Source: Labia minor
Taxonomy: Eukaryota; Arthropoda; Insecta; Dermaptera; Spongiphoridae
Assembly (NCBI GenBank): GCA_963082975.1
Contig: OY720349.1
Coordinates: 67,640,501-67,704,500 of the forward strand
Direction of reading: 5' to 3'
DNA: 64,000 nucleotides
How positions within the stretch are numbered: position 1 is the stretch's first letter; every line of letters begins with the position of its first letter. This document shows positions 60,136 to 64,000 of the stretch, one piece after another. The notes below the pieces were generated by a model. That model was not told the origin of the DNA. It searched no databases and saw only the letters and a program-made list of their open reading frames with translations. The position numbers and the translations under genes are program-made.

Positions 60136-60341
60136 GAAAATGCATTCTTCCCAAGTGATCTACTCGGGGGGCGTTGAGTCTGACACAATGGAATCGGTCA
60201 GAATTCAGTAAACTACTGTTTGCCTGGAAGATGAAATTCCCACTGTATTGATTGCTTGGAGATAAATGCAATTTATCTTGTCCGATGGATGATTTCTTTA
60301 AGGCACAAATCGTCTTTGTTGGTTTGGTGCCTCAATGTTCA

Positions 60342-60367
60342 AATAATAATAATAATAATAATAATAA
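60342..60367. repeat. (AAT)n microsatellite
   Basis: About eight AAT units. Confidence 0.9.
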
Positions 60368-60654
60368 ATATTGGCAATTATTTATTACAAGGGCTAAGTC
60401 AAATTTCACATTTGAAAATTATACTAAAAACATTTTAAAATATTTTTTTTTTAATTTCAAATTATTTAATGAATTTTTGATTTAATTAAACATACAACTA
60501 AAAACAAGGATCAAAATTATATTTTTGTACGAATAAATCATTTCTTTTTTTGATTGTTGCAAAACTAATAATTATTAGAATGTCAAAAGTTGGTTGTAGA
60601 TTTTATATTGTTTGTATATATAATAAATAAAAACAAAAAAATCAAAAAAAATAT

Positions 60655-61075
60655 TATCACAAGTCCAGCCGCTCACGAAATGGATAAGAGACGAAGAGAT
60701 AAAGACCCGGAAAAATGGCAAGTATTTACTAGAAAAAAAAATATTATCACAAATCAGATGGCAACCATCAAGCATCTCTTCAAGAGAAAGAGGCCAAACG
60801 CAGTTTTGGTTAAACCATCCGAACACCTAACCTACGCACAAGTCCCAAAAGATATGAGGAGGAAAGTCAAACCAGAGAGAGGAAGCTGATTGATGTAGCT
60901 ATTCGTTCTGTAGAAGAACAAAAGCAGCGAAGTGATAGCGGCGATTAAGAAAGCGGATCAGAAGATAAACGAAAATGAAATCAAAGTCCATGTGACCAAC
61001 TCAAATATCAGAGATGCAGCAAATAATATCCTGAAGCTACGCCATTTAAAGATTGGATGGAATAGTTGTTGTAGG
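60655..61075 (+). mobile_element. R1-like LINE ORF1 (gag-like) fragment
   Basis: The plus strand reads MDKRRRDKDPEKW from 60680, then RPNAVLVKPSEHLTYAQV and DMRRKVKPE to about 60870, like the part of R1/Jockey-group ORF1 before the zinc knuckles (family form RPxAxLxKPxxxxSYAxVLxxx). It then breaks; IDVAIRSVEEQK is in one frame, SSEVIAAIKKADQKINENE in another up to about 61060. The knuckles and ORF2 are missing. A 19-base repeat (AAAAAAAATATTATCACAA) occurs at its start and again near 60733. The presence of this LINE group supports an arthropod host. Confidence 0.65.
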
Positions 61076-64000
61076 GTTCGATTTTTGTTCTTTTAATTTT
61101 TTGATTTTTTTAAACGAATCATTTAATAAATCCATCAACTTAATAATTCGTTATCAAGAAGAATAAAAATAAGAATATATATATATAATTCTCAAGTATT
61201 TCATTTAACATTAATTATTTATAATATGTTAACATGTTAATCAACTTATCGATAATAAAATCATCTTGTGATAGTTCTCATTTTATTTACCAATAAAATG
61301 CAGATAAAAAGCACAAGTGAACTTAATTAAGTGGATTATTTTAATATACCTATAGTTTATGATTAAATATGATTTGATGATAATAGTTAATTGTCATTAT
61401 TTAAGTAAATGATTACTCTAAACTAAAATAAACTTAAACTGAGTAATTTAGTTTTAAATGTATTACCGTAACTTAAAATTTATCATCTTAAAAATCCTAA
61501 ATTTAACTATACCTATCTATTTATTTTGAAGAATTAATAGAAAATTTACATTCCAGTTTAATAATTTAATAGTTTATATAATTTAATTAAAAAATTACAA
61601 AAATAAAAAAATTTTCTAAAAATATGGGATAATTTTTCAATAAATATTGAATATTGACAGATTATTTAAATATTTTCAAATAATCAAATTTAATTAAAAA
61701 AAAATGTGTTAATTTAGACCTTGATCGTCCTGGAGATATCGTCATAAAAATCACTTAGATTTAGGAATTTATAATACATTCCGTATAAATTCGAATAAAG
61801 GCTAAAATTTGAAAAGCCTAAAAATTTAAAAAAAAATATATATATATATTAAATAACCTCGTACCTACGTATAAAAGTAATAATGAATTGTAATTGTAAA
61901 CTATGTGATAAATAATATTATACTCGTAAAAAATAGTAAAATAAGTAAAGTAAGTAGATATTAAAATAAACACAAAACAAAAATCTATATCTTTACTCGT
62001 AATTTTATATTTGTTATCATAAATAAATATAAATCTTTTTCCTTAAATTATGTATAACTATATGTATTTAGAGTGATAGAATTTAGATTAAGATCTTTTG
62101 TGTTACATTTCATTTTTATTGATTCATTCATTTGTCATGATAGTGATGAATTTTCGTCACCCAATTGAAACATGAATAGAACCCACCCATAAATCTATTT
62201 TAAATTTCTGAAAATCATGTAACGATTAATAATAATTTGATTGAATTGTGATTTATTTTTATTCGCTTTTACACTGAGAGAGAGAGACGATTTGCAACTC
62301 TATTTATATTGACAGGCAAACTCTATTTTCGTTAGAAAGTATATTCTCTACGATTCGTTCAGATAAATTGAGTTTGAAATGTTTAGAAAATAATATAAAA
62401 AAATGAATTTATAAGATTTTTAATGACTGAATGAAAATTTATTTTAATATTTAAGTAAAAGGTTTATTTATTATTATTGATGGTCAAAAATAATTATTTA
62501 TAAAATAAAAAAAAATGCATAAACATTTTAAGAACACTTAATATGAAACATCTTGAATATGTCAATAAAAAAATTACTTAATATAATATTAATATTTCTA
62601 TACATACCATAATAGTTGACTTCTGTATTGAGGAGAGGGTTGGCTCCTATCTAAATTTTTGGAAAAAAAACAATAGATACCTAAAATAAAGTTAAAATTT
62701 TGCAAAATTGCAAAAAAAGTTTTATTTTTATATTAAGTAATTTAATTTAATGTAAATTCATTTTTTCTTATAATTCATAATATAATTTTACACTTGCCAA
62801 TAAATATATTGGCAACAATAATAATGTTGAAAGTTATAATTGATGTATATTATACATTTACATAAGATTTTCATTACTGTCCTTATATACCTACAAAGGT
62901 AGATAAAAAGGTTAATCTATACCGGGTACTGTAACTAATTTTGCTGAGAATCAAAAAGTAGAGAATAAGGAGGGATGAGGATGATTTAAATTTATTAAAA
63001 AGAAATAAACAATAAAAACAAATGAATTAGAACACAAAATTAATTGTATCAACTAATTCAAAAAACATTACATTTAAATATAAACCGTTCAACAGTTTAG
63101 AAAATCATCTTTGAATTTATAATATATTATTTATAATAAATTGAGAATAAAAAATTCCAATTAAATATATTTAATTAAAATAACATAGTTATTTAATTAT
63201 AAATATTTTCAATTAATACTTACTTTTTAAAGTATTTTTTTAACGTACTCCACATTAGTGTTTATATTTATATATTTTTTTTTATCATAAAAACTTTTTT
63301 ATCAAAAAAAAGAAACCTGGATGGTGAACATTTCTGATTAAAGTGTTTCCCTCCTAAATAAATAATTGGAAAGATTTATGTGACTCAGTGTTATCATTTC
63401 TTAATCTTATTTTCTTCATTTTTATTGTTTTTTGTTTAATAATAATAATTCAGATATTTTTCATTTTATAGAATTTATTACAATTCTTAAAATATTTTTT
63501 GTAAAAAAAAAAAAAACTGTAGAATTTACATGAAAGTGAATATTAATATTTTTATTTATTTTATAAGAATATAAATAAAGAGGATCCATTTTAGTTTACA
63601 TAATTAATTATGAATAATTTAAACTATGTACCTAGGTATAATATTCATTATAATTTCCACTTAATAATTATTATATTTAAAATTATTTATTATAATTAAT
63701 ATCGATTATTAAGGTATTTAAATAATTAATTAATTAATTAATTAGAACATTTATTTGAATTAAAATTGAATATCAATATAATAATAATAATATAATCTCT
63801 TGATATCTCTTACCTTTTCTCCACTTCTCCTTACCTAATTATTATATTTGTTTGGTTTGTGTGTGTTGTAGTTTAACCAATTATTAACGAAAAAAAAACA
63901 GTTCAATATTTGTTTTTCAATCCAATTTAACAATATAATAATCGATATCATAATAATATAATAGAAATATATATTCATTTCATCAACTACGTATAATCAA
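61076..64000. other. AT-rich non-coding stretch
   Basis: I see nothing I can call in the last 2.9 kb beyond short AT microsatellites and a GAGA run near 62276-62288. Confidence 0.5.

Noticed and set aside
1-64000. CRISPR arrays, rRNA genes and tRNA genes
   Set aside because: No spaced repeat array, no rRNA core sequence, and no complete cloverleaf with both A and B boxes was seen on either strand.

Overview
The window is a very AT-rich (roughly three quarters A+T or more, by eye), gene-poor stretch of an animal nuclear genome, most likely an arthropod. It has spliced exons bounded by GT/AG, TA-flanked mariner relics, a hAT-superfamily element, LINE fragments with an arthropod-style endonuclease/reverse-transcriptase signature, and a LINE ORF1 fragment of R1-like type. 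There are no bacterial features: no operons, no rRNA, no convincing tRNA, no CRISPR. I cannot name the species.

Host coding sequence is scarce and all on the minus strand. The best exon is 13405-13744: a splice acceptor, 112 open codons with balanced composition, and a stop. A second terminal-exon candidate lies at 7883-7960, with an acceptor, 25 codons, a stop and an AATAAA signal at 7759-7764. A candidate first coding exon sits at 59246-59325 inside a CpG-rich island (about 59140-59680), with a strong start context and plausible donors. The phases of these three exons are compatible, so they may be one gene more than 50 kb long with two alternative last exons. That linkage is inference; I do not recognise the protein.

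The only long open reading frame is a 619-codon hAT transposase (23363-25222, minus) inside a complete element (22977-26303). The element has terminal inverted repeats and a perfect 8-bp target duplication. Short non-autonomous hAT elements, each with a perfect 8-bp duplication, lie at 6433-6646, 29755-30058, 31760-32386 and 42042-42331. Internally deleted mariners lie at 41054-41571 and 55714-56097. A pogo/Tigger-like miniature element lies at 45790-46161, beside a long foldback element (45015-45768). Other inverted-repeat structures occur at 1905-2227 and 34322-34777.

One RTE-like LINE family has left several broken copies (4000-5045, 19925-20215, 38940-39240, and possibly 34780-35045 and 44120-44185). 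Two of these copies continue into the same 3' sequence, which ends in two GC hairpins and CTAG-T. An R1-like ORF1 fragment is at 60655-61075. Most of the remaining sequence is AT-rich intergenic or intronic DNA with microsatellites and no gene I can support.
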